A stretch of 64,000 nucleotides of DNA, from the NCBI GenBank assembly GCA_010279815.1, contig QEOQ01000626.1, positions 251,188 to 315,187 of the forward strand. The letters run 5' to 3'. A model generated the notes under the pieces. The model saw only the letters and a program-made list of their open reading frames with translations. It had not been told where the DNA came from and searched no databases. Both the position numbers and the translations under genes were made by a program. Each line of letters opens with the position of its first letter. Within the stretch, counting starts at the first letter, position 1. This document shows positions 1 through 10,881 of the stretch, one piece after another. This DNA is from Brachionus plicatilis (lineage: Eukaryota; Rotifera; Eurotatoria; Ploima; Brachionidae).

Positions 1-483
1 ATTACTTGTTTATTCGGTTCAAAAGATAAAAGATTTTGGATAATGAATTATGATAACACGTCAGATTACTGGTTATTTATTTTATTAACCATATTTGAAT
101 TGTTTTTATTAAATAAAATCTTAAAAATCTTATTAAACCATCAAATTCCAAAGTATATTTCTAATAAATTGAACTAAATAATCTTAAATTCTACTTTGAA
201 TTTGAAGGTTTTTTTTCACCTGAAAATAATCAAAAAATTCAATTGAACATTCAAGTATCTTTTTATTATTATTATTTTTTTTTAGGAATTACTCAATCAC
301 TAACTTTTGTTTCATAAAAAATAACTCTATTCTAACTTAAATCATTTTTTTTTAAAACATTTATTTTTATCTTATATTTTAATTCTTTTATTTTATTTAT
401 TTTTTATTGTATGAACTAAATATTTGACTGAAAGAAAGGACTAAGATCCATTCCGAACTGACAGGGTATAGCCCGAACTATAT
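1..483. other. AT-rich intergenic DNA
   Basis: No credible reading frame. Around 430-480 there is a short GC-richer block ending in a TTTA microsatellite (about 484-533), which resembles the 3' end of a LINE or SINE; see the adjacent LINE relic. Confidence 0.5.
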
Positions 484-533
484 TTTTAATAAAATAATTT
501 ATTTATTTATTTTATTTATTTATTTATTTATAT
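484..533. repeat. (TTTA)n microsatellite, LINE-type tail
   Basis: Imperfect TTTA/ATTT repeats. Read on the minus strand it is a (TAAA)n tract lying about 85 bases past the stop of the LINE open frame at 618-1530, so it is probably that element's 3' tail. Confidence 0.6.
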
Positions 534-617
534 AATTACTGTACCTCAAAGGCGACTTAAAAGAAAAAAATTAAATAAAAAAAAATAAAAAAATAAAAAA
601 AGCTAAGATTAAATTAT

Positions 618-1530
618 TTAAGTTACTGATTTATTCAGCACATCGTATAAAATCTCTTTATAGTATTTACAATTTACTTGATCTTTACAGAGCAAGTCAC
701 ATAAATGTACAATTTTTCTATAGAGCTGAGCTTTGTCTATTTGAGTAATTTTTGACACATAAAATTGATCTAGTGCATCCAAACAAACTTTACCATCTTC
801 AGTGAAAGGATCTAAATCAATTATTTTACCGACGTCTTTTATTTGTTTAATAAATATTATAATATGATAATAATTCGTCCATTGGATTAAGTTTTTTTAT
901 TTGATGGTAAAAAAGGATCTTAGACTTGTAATAAATTCTGCTTATTGATTTCACTTTTAACGCTTCCAACAAAGCAGTATTTTTCGTGAATTTTGATAGT
1001 CCAATGTTACTTTTAATAATACAGGCTTGTGATTTATAATAAATTTTGAGTTTACTTTTTTTAATATGACAAATTTCTATGCCATAATTAAAAATTGGCT
1101 GACAATATATGCTATACAGTCTAGCTAAGATTTTAGGTTCTAGACCAAATGCTCTACAACCAACTCCATTTAAGGAGTATAGAGCTTTTTGCACTTTTTT
1201 GAATTTTTCATCCCAATAATTTTCTTTAAAAACATGATCGCCAATTGGTAAACCAAGGTAAAACAAACTGTTTACTTTTTGAACTTTGATTCCATTTAAG
1301 TAAAAATCTCTAGATATATCATTTTTACTCCAATTTTGAAATATAATGACCGATTTAGTCGGATTAAAATTTATTTTCCATAGTCTTCCAAATTCACTAC
1401 ACATATTAAGCAAAATTTGAAGATTATATTTTGTAAAATAATAATAAATTATTGATATTCTAAATATGAGATAAATATTTGAAAAAGCTGGTGTAAAGTA
1501 AAATTTTTTTAAGACTTTTCTTGATGGCAA
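618..1530 (-). pseudogene. LINE reverse transcriptase C-terminal relic, frameshifted and 5'-truncated
   Basis: The minus strand encodes the end of a non-LTR retrotransposon ORF2. It contains the post-catalytic reverse transcriptase block with NPTKS (in FNPTKSVIIF) and YLGLPIG, followed by the Cys-containing QPIFNYGIEIC segment common in LINE thumb regions. The frame stops at 847, but a shift of one base there reopens about 75 more codons (ending in LYDVLNKSVT) to a stop at 618, so the element is broken by at least one frameshift. The catalytic palm with the YADD box lies upstream of about 1480 and is absent, so the copy is 5'-truncated and cannot move itself. Codons 1-40 of the frame are low complexity and probably not native. 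Confidence 0.75.
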
Positions 1531-2419
1531 AAATATTCAGTTTTTTCTTTAATTTTTATTTATAAGCCAAGTTCTTAAATGGAAACTTTTTTCCTGAATC
1601 TTCTTTTTTAAAGACCTAAGAATGATTTTGCACAGTTTGTTGATGGATTGTGAATTTTGTGACATTTTGTGAAAGATTTGCTTAAATTTCTTTTAAAATT
1701 AACTTTATGTTTTCTCTTTTAAAAAATGTCTAAAATGTAACAAAATAACATATACATTTTTTTATTTTCTCTATTTCTTTTAGACAATGCTATATTTACT
1801 TTCAAAATATGCAAAATATAGGTAACTTGGCTAACTTAATGGAGCCAAAAATCATTTTAATGAAAAAAGTACACGTGTTTTTAACTTTATCTTATACAAA
1901 CTTGGTCACAAATAAAAATTAATTTTTGCATTAAATTAAATTCTTTATTTTTTGGTAAAATAAAAGAATCTATTTAGGTGCGAAATTTGGACTGTTTTTT
2001 TAAAAATTATTATTACTTTTAACCAAGTTGAGTTATGAAATTTTTCAAAATATCAAACAAAAGGTAACTGAAAATTTTCAGCGCAATTTTTTGACAGAAA
2101 AAGAGTTAAAACTCCCTTGAATTTTTTGGTTGCTTAAAGCTTTTATTTGACATTGACTTCAAAAATTAATAAATTTCAAAAATTTTGAATTTATACACAA
2201 CTTAGTCCCTCGAGCAACAAAATCAATTAATAATCAATCAATAAAGATTTTCAATCTTTAAAAGTTCAAATTGTACCTTCAAAAGAGTAAGTCAACAAAA
2301 AAACAAACAAAAAAAGCCAAAAATTTTATTGAAATTCTAAGTATATTGAAATTTAAATATATTGACTAGATAGAAAATATAAAATAATTTTTTATGATAA
2401 AAAACATTTTAAATATTAT
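1531..2419. other. AT-rich intergenic DNA, no gene seen
   Basis: No coding frame, RNA gene or clear repeat recognised on either strand. Confidence 0.5.
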
Positions 2420-2886
2420 TTAATCCATGTAGCTATAGTCCATTGGGACTGATTCAGTAATGTAGCATTTGACAAAATCTTTGCTAAATAAATGGTTCGA
2501 GAGCAAGCTTAATACAATCAATTCATTGAAGTCCCTTTTTTCTGGCTTTGACATCAAGCATTCGTTTGCACATTGAATACTGGGTGTATGTTCCGGATCC
2601 TGAAATTTTTTAAATTAATTAAAGAAAAAAATTGAAAAAAGAATACAGTTTCTTCAGGGATCAAGAGATCCTCGGCACATCTTCCACAGGCAAGGATGCA
2701 TCGATTAACCTCGTCAAATATGGGATCAAAGTGTCTCTTGTGGTTGAGCAAAAGCTTGAAATTTGATTTAGAATTTTTTTTGTGAAATTTGGCAGACGGA
2801 GCTGAATGAACATGGGCCATTATTGCACCGATTATTATCAAAAAGACAACAATGCGCGGTGAAAAACTTATTTTTTCCGAAAACAT
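2420..2886 (-). CDS. Secreted six-cysteine peptide precursor 1 (eclosion-hormone-like cysteine start)
   Basis: Two exons, 2886-2647 and 2599-2420, joined across a 47-bp GT-AG intron at phase 0 to give 139 residues. Residues 1 to about 30 form a signal peptide (FSPRIVVFLIIIGAIMAHVHSA). A basic stretch with a KR pair (NHKRHFDP) comes before the cysteine region and could be a processing site. The cysteines are spaced C-x3-C-x2-C (CILACGRC), about 19 residues, then C-x3-C (CANEC), about 30 residues, then C. The first triple, the preceding FDP, and the C-x3-C pair recall insect eclosion hormone (C-x3-C-x2-C, about 11, C-x3-C, about 9, C), but the spacings to the fourth and sixth cysteines are longer. 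It shares an 80-codon first exon, intron phase and all six cysteines with the gene at 8963-9405. A neuropeptide role is inference; another secreted cysteine peptide is possible. Confidence 0.7.
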
Positions 2887-5800
2887 CTTTGAAAAATTTT
2901 CTGTATTTTAAAATTCTGAAAGTGATTGAAATTTGCTTAAATAAGTGTCGAATGTAAAAGTCAATTTAGGCTCAATTAAGTCAAATAATTGTTTTTTAAG
3001 TTTCGGCACAATTAAACAAATTGAAAAAGAAAACTTAGTTAAATTGTGTGTTATTTATTTAAGATTTTTAGCTTTTTCAACTAAAATTAATTTTTTCTGT
3101 TGAAACATCAAATCATGTATTTATATTCTAGTTTGGCTATACTTAAATATTCAATCAAGTAAGAAAATCGGCTTAAAATCAATAACAAAATCTCTTTTCT
3201 AAATAATTATATGAGATCTATTTTCGACTTTAATAATTTAATAATTTAATCACACAAATAAACACTTGGATGCATAATTTTCTGTAACAATTACAAGATA
3301 AGTAATAGATGGCTTAGTATTTTAGATAAGAAATTTAATAACCATTTGAAAATTGAAAAATATGGTCTATTTATTTTATTTTCCAACTAAAAAAATCAGA
3401 CATTCCAAAAATATAAAGCGAAGATATTTATTTAAAAAAAATATAAAAGATGATTCATTTAATTTCCTTTTCGGTATGAACCCAAGAGCTATTTGTATGG
3501 CTTCTAAAAAAACAACAATAAATCTTAACATTTTATTAAAAATGACAAATCCTTATTTAAATTATTTAAATTAAAAATATTTAAATCATGTTTTTTGATT
3601 CAACAAAAATTTCATCAATCAAAAAACTGTATCTATCAAATAATTTCATAGCTTTCTCACCAAAACCTCTGAGTATTTGATTTTGTTTTCATAACGTTTA
3701 GAAATTATAATTAGCTATTTAAATTGATAAAAAAAAATCGGCTTTGAGATTATTAAGTGACACTAAATGCTACCTAATCCAAAATAAACTCTAGTGCTTT
3801 GTCTTACACATGTAATCTAATTTAATTTTAATTTAAAATTTTGTAAAAAATTACTAAATAAATCAATATAGTTTTATGTAAAATAAAAACGTTTTATCAA
3901 AATTTAAAATAAAAATAAAATTTAAAGCTGATCGTTTAATTTAAATTAAATTATCGTAAATATAATAAAATTCAGAATTAAAGATTTTTGTCCAACAGAG
4001 GAGGAAATTGGTTCTTAGCATGATTTTAAAAAGCGTTCCGCATATTCGACCATTAGTGGCAAAAAATGACACAAAACAACAACATGATAGCATTAAAATC
4101 TATTCAAATTCAAATTATATTGGTCATTTTTAAACAAGAATTTCCAACTGTAGTTAATTTCCTTCAAATCTACTTTTTCCAATTTTAATTTTGAAAGAAT
4201 AACGTCAATTACTTATTAGACATTTTAGAGTAATTATTTAAGTATTATTTTAGAGCAATAACAAAACATGTTTTTATCAATTGTTTAAAACGGAAAGGGC
4301 TTCAAATTCCTGGGGGAGTTGTTTTAGGAAAAAAAAAAATTACAAAATGAACTAGTTGGACTAAATTATATTTCAAATTTAACAAGTAATGATTATGGAT
4401 ATCTTTTTTTTTCTTAGACCAATTTTTTTACAACAAAAAAATTTCTATAACAATTTATTTAATCATTAAATCAATGTAAACTTAGAAATATTTTAAAATT
4501 AAAATAAGAAAAAATCTTGCAAAATTTTACTAAACTATACAGTTTTTTAAAAAAACTATTTACTAAAAAAAATTGATTACCTTTATAAAGACTTCAATAA
4601 AATATATTAAAAATTTAATTGATAATTTTTTATTCAAATTTTTGCTGAAAGTCAATTACATAAAGCAATTGCAAATTTTATAAATTAAAAATCAATTAAA
4701 TTTACAGAAATTTTATTTTTTGTTTAAAAATCTATTTGATTTCTTGTATGATTAATTAAATTTTAAATCAATCTTGATCGATTCATTGAGTAATAAGCCT
4801 ATGAATAATTCTTTTAAATTTGCGCAAACACATATATTTTTTTTAAAAATAAACTCAATTCTTCAATCATCAATTAACTTCTTATAATCAAATTATTTCA
4901 AAATTTGCAGCAGTGTTTGCCATTATGCAATTTACATGTGTTTTTATTGATACACTTAAAAATTTAATTTCATCTTGTTTTGTTCTAATTTTAATTGTTT
5001 ATGAGATATTTTAAAGCTAATTCAAAAATAATTTTGTTCTGATTTTTTGTTAACACAAAATTTATGGAAGTTTTTTAAAAACTAATTCTTAAAAAATAAA
5101 TGATAACCAGAAATGATCTAAAATGAAGCAGAAGTATTAAATTTTGAAAATAAACTAATTTAAAAACTAGAAAAACTTAAAAGCATTTTAGTAAGCTTAA
5201 TTTTCTTTTAGATGGCATTGTTAATTTAAAAAAAAGAAAATTGTAATTTATATCTATTTTTATTTTATAAGCTCTTATTTTTTATTATTATTTTCCAAAA
5301 TTTTTTTAAAACAAAATTTATTAAATTCAAATTACCAAGCTATAAATTCAAGTTAAGTTTAAATTAAAATAAAATATAAATTTATCCAAGGATACAAGAA
5401 GTAAAGTGTTAGTTAAGAACTTAAATAATTCATTTTATGGCTAGTAATCTCCCTCTTGTTAATAAGCGGTGTCTTTATCCTAAAATTTTCGGGTTTATAC
5501 GGGCGCAGGTCAGCCTCTAAAGTTGAAGTATTTGAATCCAGGTATTTCAATTTTGTTAGAAACCATTCTTAGATCTTTTAAATGGCCCTAAAATATCTAG
5601 GCCCAAAACATAAATGTTGGTTTAATCCGGCTACATTTTATACTCTCCTCACAGTCACTTCACAGTCAAACCACCAGCTTCACATATGGATACTTTGGCG
5701 ATATAATTACAGCTCAAAAATAAAAGGAAAAGCTCCAGTCCTTGATTAATGATCTTCTAGTTAAAAATTTTCGAAAATAAAGGTTTCCCATTTCCCCTTT

Positions 5801-6250
5801 AAAAAAATAACATAATCTCTTATAGAAAATGTTTTAACTAGTTTGATTTTTTTTTATAAAATACTTTTTAAAAAATATTGAATAAAAAAGGGATCCCTAG
5901 TTAAAGTTTTTTTAAAACTATGTATCTTTTTTTAAGGTAAATTTATTTTATTGATAAAAAAGTAATTTTTGCTAGAAAAACAATTTCTAGCCCAACAAGT
6001 CAGACAAAGCTGAAACTGAAATCAATGCACACATTCGCTCATATATATATTAAGTCGTTACACTCACTGATCCTTTTCTCACTTTTTAAACAATTTTTAT
6101 AATTATCTTTCTATTTAAATTTTTGTTTTGGCACTAATCTGGATAAAGCACCAGCATTTAAATTTTATGAAACTTTCTTCTCAAATCATATTTCAAAATC
6201 AAATTCACTAAGCCTTAAATCACATTTAACTGGCGGTGAAGGAATCTGTG
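2887..6250. other. AT-rich intergenic DNA
   Basis: More than 3 kb with no supported gene. A 73-codon frame at 3353-3574 is low complexity and has no start or splice context. A slightly GC-richer patch at about 5480-5720 has no readable frame. Confidence 0.5.
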
Positions 6251-7715
6251 TTAAAACTAGTTTTGGGTGCCGGTCCTGGAAAGATCGGTCTTTTGGACCG
6301 TCCGTTTGCAAATGACCGGTCCTATTCAAATGGACTGTCTAAAATTTCTGTTTTTTTTTTCAAAAAACAGAGGGCTAAGTATGACATGAATTGTATTATA
6401 ATTTAAATAGATGAGTAAAATTATTTTATTATGATTTTATTAAAAACAATTTTTTTTTAATTTTTTAACTAAATAGTGATTCATTTTCATAAACATTATT
6501 TTTTTTTCTACTTTTTCTGATGAAATTTTATTTCTTTTATTCCAAACTTGATAACCTGTTGATGAAAAAAGTTTTTCTGATGGTGAACTAGAATTAAGTA
6601 AAGGGTTTAAAACTGTTCTACTTTAATAAACAAATATAAAATAAATAAGTACAAGTCAATTTAATATTTAATATTTATCAATTTAATAAGCAGTCTAAAT
6701 TGTTCATATTCCCAAAAAAAAGCACAAGCTTCTTTTCCTCTAACATTCCAATTCCTTTCAGATGGCTGTAAGCTTCTGGTCAAATACTCAATAATTCTCT
6801 CAAGCCTAACCTTGGAAAACAGTTTTGTAAAAACGATTTGAAGACTCTTTTGGATAGAACCAGTTCTTTTTTTTTTTCGTAAGTGATTTTTGTCTTTCTT
6901 TTATTGAATTTTTTATTAAGGAAATACAAAGAAAAGTCTATTCAAAATTTTTTTCAAAAAATTAAAAGTTAAATTTTATTTACTTTAAAATATTTTAAAT
7001 TTAAAATTCAATAAAACGAAAAATTTCACAAAATCTGTTTTATTAAATATAAAAGAAGTTATAATGAATTTTATTTAAAACTTGAAAATAACATTTAGTT
7101 ACTCACAGCCAGTTATTTATGGCCCATAATTATCCTCACCGCTAACTTGAATAAACTTTACGCTAATTTTAACAGAAAAAAAAATTATTAAAGTTAAGAC
7201 TAATTTGATATAAAGATCCTGATCTTATGCTTACCCGAAACCCGAAACCCTAAACCAGACGGGCTGCACCAGTTACTAATTTAGATGCGTTTTTATTAAA
7301 AAAGTGGTATCAAAAAATTATTTGCCAATATTTATTAGTCAATCCTTACCAAGTTTTAAGTAGTAAGTTTTTGAATCTCCTACTAAAATAAATAAGAGAT
7401 TATTGCATGAAAAAACACAAGTATTTAAATATTCATTCCATTTCATAAAATCTGTTTAAGTACAATGTGATATAATTATAAACATGTTTTGAATATATTT
7501 TTTATTTTTGAAATTTTTTTTCCCAAATTATTTTGTAATAAAAATTAAAAAAAATTTCTCGGAAAAATTGCCAAAATAATTTAAAAATATCAAAATTTAA
7601 AAATGACTAAATTATTTACATTTTGCCATTAAGGAGGCATTATAAAACCGATTTACCAAACCAGTTCCAAATTTAAAGCCGGTTCTAGTATCCAAACCGG
7701 TCTACCAGCCCTACT
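6251..7715. mobile_element. Degraded hAT-like DNA transposon remnant (tentative)
   Basis: The two ends carry repeated CCGGT/ACCGG words in opposite orientation: GGGTGCCGGTCC and GACCGGTCC near 6262-6330, and on the other strand GGCTGGTAGACCGG and GAACCGGC near 7668-7712. Such GGCTGG and ACCGG-rich ends are common in hAT-type elements. Ends are too degraded to find a target-site duplication. The interior is AT-rich apart from one open minus-strand stretch (about 6650-6870). The call rests on end composition only. Confidence 0.35.
6650..6870 (-). pseudogene. Coding-like fragment inside the hAT-like remnant, unrecognised
   Basis: About 65 to 70 codons are open on the minus strand with natural amino-acid composition, including LERIIEYLTRSLQPSERNWN and ACAFFWEYEQFRLLI. 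It has no start codon and no splice sites I trust. The position between the two element ends suggests a fragment of transposase or captured gene. I do not recognise the family. Confidence 0.35.
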
Positions 7716-7931
7716 CAAACCTATAAACTATTCTTCATCTTCAAAATACTCTTCAAAATCTTAAGAGATCACAAAAATTCGGTTCAAAATTTTGTAAAAA
7801 TATTTAAATTTCGGACAACTCAAAAAGTGCAGCTCTATTTAAAAAAAAAGAAATGATTCAGAGATAAGTTATGAAATCCTCTGATAGAAAACTAAACTTT
7901 ATTTTTTAATTCAAAGACAACATATAATCTG

Positions 7932-7951
7932 TAGTAGTAGTAGTAGTAGTA
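7932..7951. repeat. (TAG)n microsatellite at LINE 3' end
   Basis: Six or so TAG units, about 20 bases beyond the stop codon of the minus-strand LINE frame at 7970-8317. On the minus strand this reads (ACT)n, a plausible LINE 3' tail. Confidence 0.65.
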
Positions 7952-7969
7952 TTTAAACTGCGACATGGC

Positions 7970-8317
7970 CTAAACCATGCGGAGCACGTCATCAGTAGAT
8001 GACGTCCTATAGCAGTTTTTCCAGTACGTGTCCAGCTTGTTTTTAAATTCGTTGACTGTTTTAGATTTTATTATATCGTCTGGTATCTTGTTCCATTCGT
8101 TTACGATTCTGTTATTGAAAAAGTTGTGTCGCGGGTTACAAAAACGGATGATTTCTCTTCTGAAGTGACCTCTGTGTCCACCACGTGGCATTGAACAGAT
8201 CGGTGGTATGTGCCAGTCTATCTGTGTTGACCATTTTTTAAGAAAAGAACTGTAATGATAAAACTGGAATCGATATACCTGAGCTAATAATTCATTTTTA
8301 AAATAAATTTTAGGCAT
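7970..8317 (-). pseudogene. LINE ORF2 extreme C-terminus, 5'-truncated copy
   Basis: The 115 codons match the tail that ends many animal non-LTR retrotransposon polyproteins: a conserved RGHFRREIIRFCNPRHNFFN stretch, then NRIVNEWNKIPDDIIKSKTV and a helix NEFKNKLDTYW. No reverse transcriptase core is present, so the copy is 5'-truncated near 8320, as expected for incomplete target-primed insertion. The (ACT)n tail just past the stop supports a genuine 3' end. It is the wrong part of ORF2 to compare with the relics at 618-1530 and 24328-24630. Confidence 0.75.
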
Positions 8318-8962
8318 GAAGACTTGATTATTTCATTAAAATTCTACTAAAATTTTCAAAAGAAATAATAAGTTCTGAAGGATGTTCCAATTTGCAGCAT
8401 TTTTGTTTCACCTTAGAAACAGATTTCTGCAAAAACGCTACAATTATTGAGAAATAATAAATTAAATATAAAATTGAAGGCTGTTTTTATTTTAAAATGT
8501 TATTTAGACCCTATTATCTAATATTCACCTTTCGATTGCTTCAGCATTTCTCTCGAGCAAAATGACACCTTTACAAAATAAATTAGTCCTTTCTTGGTAA
8601 AATTGACTTGGTAAAACTTTAGAGCAAGGGATACTAGTTGGTACAAGCCGAAATAAACTAAAATTAGAATTTTATTTAAAGATTAATGTCATAAAGAAAA
8701 TTTAAATTATAATTAAATTTAATAAAAATCGGTCTAAAAATTATAATTTTGACATCACTCTGTCAATTGTTACTAAATCAAATTCAATTATAAAATAATT
8801 TAAAATTTCAATAAAATAAAGATTAAAAATAAATAATTTTTTACTAAAAATCAAATTACAATATTTTAAAATTTTATTAGAAAGAAAAAATATCTAAATT
8901 GATGTTAAATTTTTTACCAATATACCAAAATTATATTAAAGTTTTCTTTATTTAAATTTAAA
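8318..8962. other. AT-rich intergenic DNA, no gene seen
   Basis: Nothing coding or repetitive recognised. Confidence 0.5.
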
Positions 8963-9405
8963 TTAGTAGTAGTCATGGCTGAGAGCGTGATCAATCAGAC
9001 ACTTTGCATACGGCTTAGTGAGCTTTCTTCTGGATAAATCATAGATAAGATCTCTTAGATCAGGTGATACCAAACACGTATTAGCACAGGTGACTGTGAT
9101 CGGGGTATCACTTCTCTATAAAAAAATTTTAAAACTTAATAAAATTTTTTAAGAATATTTATTACACTTTCATCTTTGAAGTAAATGTCACCATTGGCGC
9201 ACTTTACACATCCCATGATACAATAATTTATTTCGTTAATTTGCTTTTCATTAAAAGGTCTCTGAAGTGGCTCCTCTAGTTTGTTCTCTTGCACTGGCTG
9301 CTTGTGGCTATGATCAAGTTTGTATCCAAACGAGCCCGGCGCTACACTTATTAGGACAAGAACTGACAAGCTCAAACCAAACGCTATTTTGATGAGTTGA
9401 CACAT
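8963..9405 (-). CDS. Secreted six-cysteine peptide precursor 2, paralogue of the 2420-2886 gene
   Basis: Exon 1 is 9405-9166 and exon 2 is 9115-8963, separated by a 50-bp GT-AG intron at phase 0; the product is 130 residues. The first 27 or so residues are a signal peptide (IAFGLSLSVLVLISVAPGSFG). Cysteines follow the same plan as the paralogue: CIMGCVKC, about 20 residues, CANTC, 24 residues, C. The motif INYCIMGCVKCA aligns with VNRCILACGRCA and TCANTCLVS with QCANECLMS of the other gene, while the rest has diverged strongly. Both first exons are exactly 80 codons. A TATA-like run (about 9462-9475) lies upstream of the start on this strand. Likely a duplicated hormone or neuropeptide gene; function is inferred only from the secretion signal and cysteine plan. 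Confidence 0.7.
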
Positions 9406-10881
9406 TTTTATTTCAATTCAATATTTCTTAAAAATGGAGGAATATTTATCTTGGATCTTTCTATTAATATATATTTTAATTCGAACGCCTTTTCCTTAAG
9501 CCTTATTAAAGCTAATTAATTTGGGTTTTTGTGGATTTTCCACTGAATGCAAATACACAATAGAAATAAAATTTCCACTAAGGTTCTCTGCTGTTCTTAT
9601 AAAAAAAAATTCAAATAAAATTAGATTCGAATTATTTGGCTAAAAAGAATAAGCTTGATTAAAAAAAAAAAAGAATTAATCCTTGATTAGTCTTTTAATT
9701 TAAAAAATGAAAAAAGCACGTAATTGGACTGATGAGAAAATGTTGACGAAAAGTGCTGCTTTTATACACCTAAACCACTCTTTGAAAAAAAATTAAGAGC
9801 TCTTAAAGGCTTTTGAAAATTTATTGAATTATTTTAATTAAAGATAAGTGAATTTATCTTCAAAATTATCATCTCTTTTTATGGAGTTAAAATTATGAAA
9901 TGATCACCTCCGGGTGTCAAATTAAAAGACAGGAATTAATCTCTTAAAATAGAAAATTTATTAAACTCCCTGGTCGACACCCAACGCTAATTGAAAATTT
10001 TCAACTTTGGATAACTCTCTTTTCCAGAATGAAAATCGACACAGTCAAAGCGAAATCTTAAATAGTTGATTCCCAAATACCAAAAAGCGGATTTATCAAT
10101 TTTTCATGTTTATTAGAACAAATTTCTTAGAATCTACGCCATCAAGCTAACAAACGATTCATTTAATTGTGGAAATCCATTTCCTAGTGAATACTTCTTT
10201 TTGATGTAAATAATTTTTAATAGTTTGATTATTTTTTTTTGTAAAAAAAATAATTTCAATCTATTTAACCCAAGAGCAAATCGATCTATTAGATAATAGG
10301 GTAGTAAAACATCTAAAAGAAATTAGCTGCCAATTTATTTAATTGCTCAACGTAAAAAATTTAAAATATTTTATACCTATAGGACATTGACTTAAAAGAT
10401 TGTGTAATTGAGCTTTTTATATGCCAATTTTGAATCAACTCTGCGGTAATTGCATGATTTGTCCACATCCTTTTTAGCGGAAATTAAATTAAATCATCAT
10501 TCAAGCTGTTCAAAAACGCCTATCACTAATTTTTTTTCTAATAAAATATTTTTCAAAACTAAAAATCATTTTTAAATAAAATTTTTTATTGATTTTTTAT
10601 CATTATTTGGAACTCGCCTTATTACCTAAATAAAAAAAAAAACTTAAAAATATTATCTTCCTTACAAGCAGAATTATATTTCAAGGCCCGTCAAAACTTA
10701 AAAAAAAATTACTCAAAACTTTTTATAAGACTCAAAATTAAGCTTTTATTTGAAATTTTAAAATATGCGCTTTTAAAAAGTCTCACCTTAAGCCATTTTT
10801 AGACTATTTAAAACCATATTATATTACATTTCATAAGCTGAATAAGATCTGATTTTAAATTTCATTGCTTGATTTTATAGA
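9406..10881. other. Intergenic DNA between peptide gene and FANCI
   Basis: AT-rich. It should hold the divergent upstream regions of the peptide gene (minus) and FANCI (plus), but no specific site can be supported apart from the TATA-like run noted with the peptide gene. Confidence 0.5.

Noticed and set aside
3353..3574. 73-codon open frame
   Set aside because: Lys/Asn/Phe/Tyr-rich composition expected from AT-rich DNA, with no motif, splice context or signal peptide.
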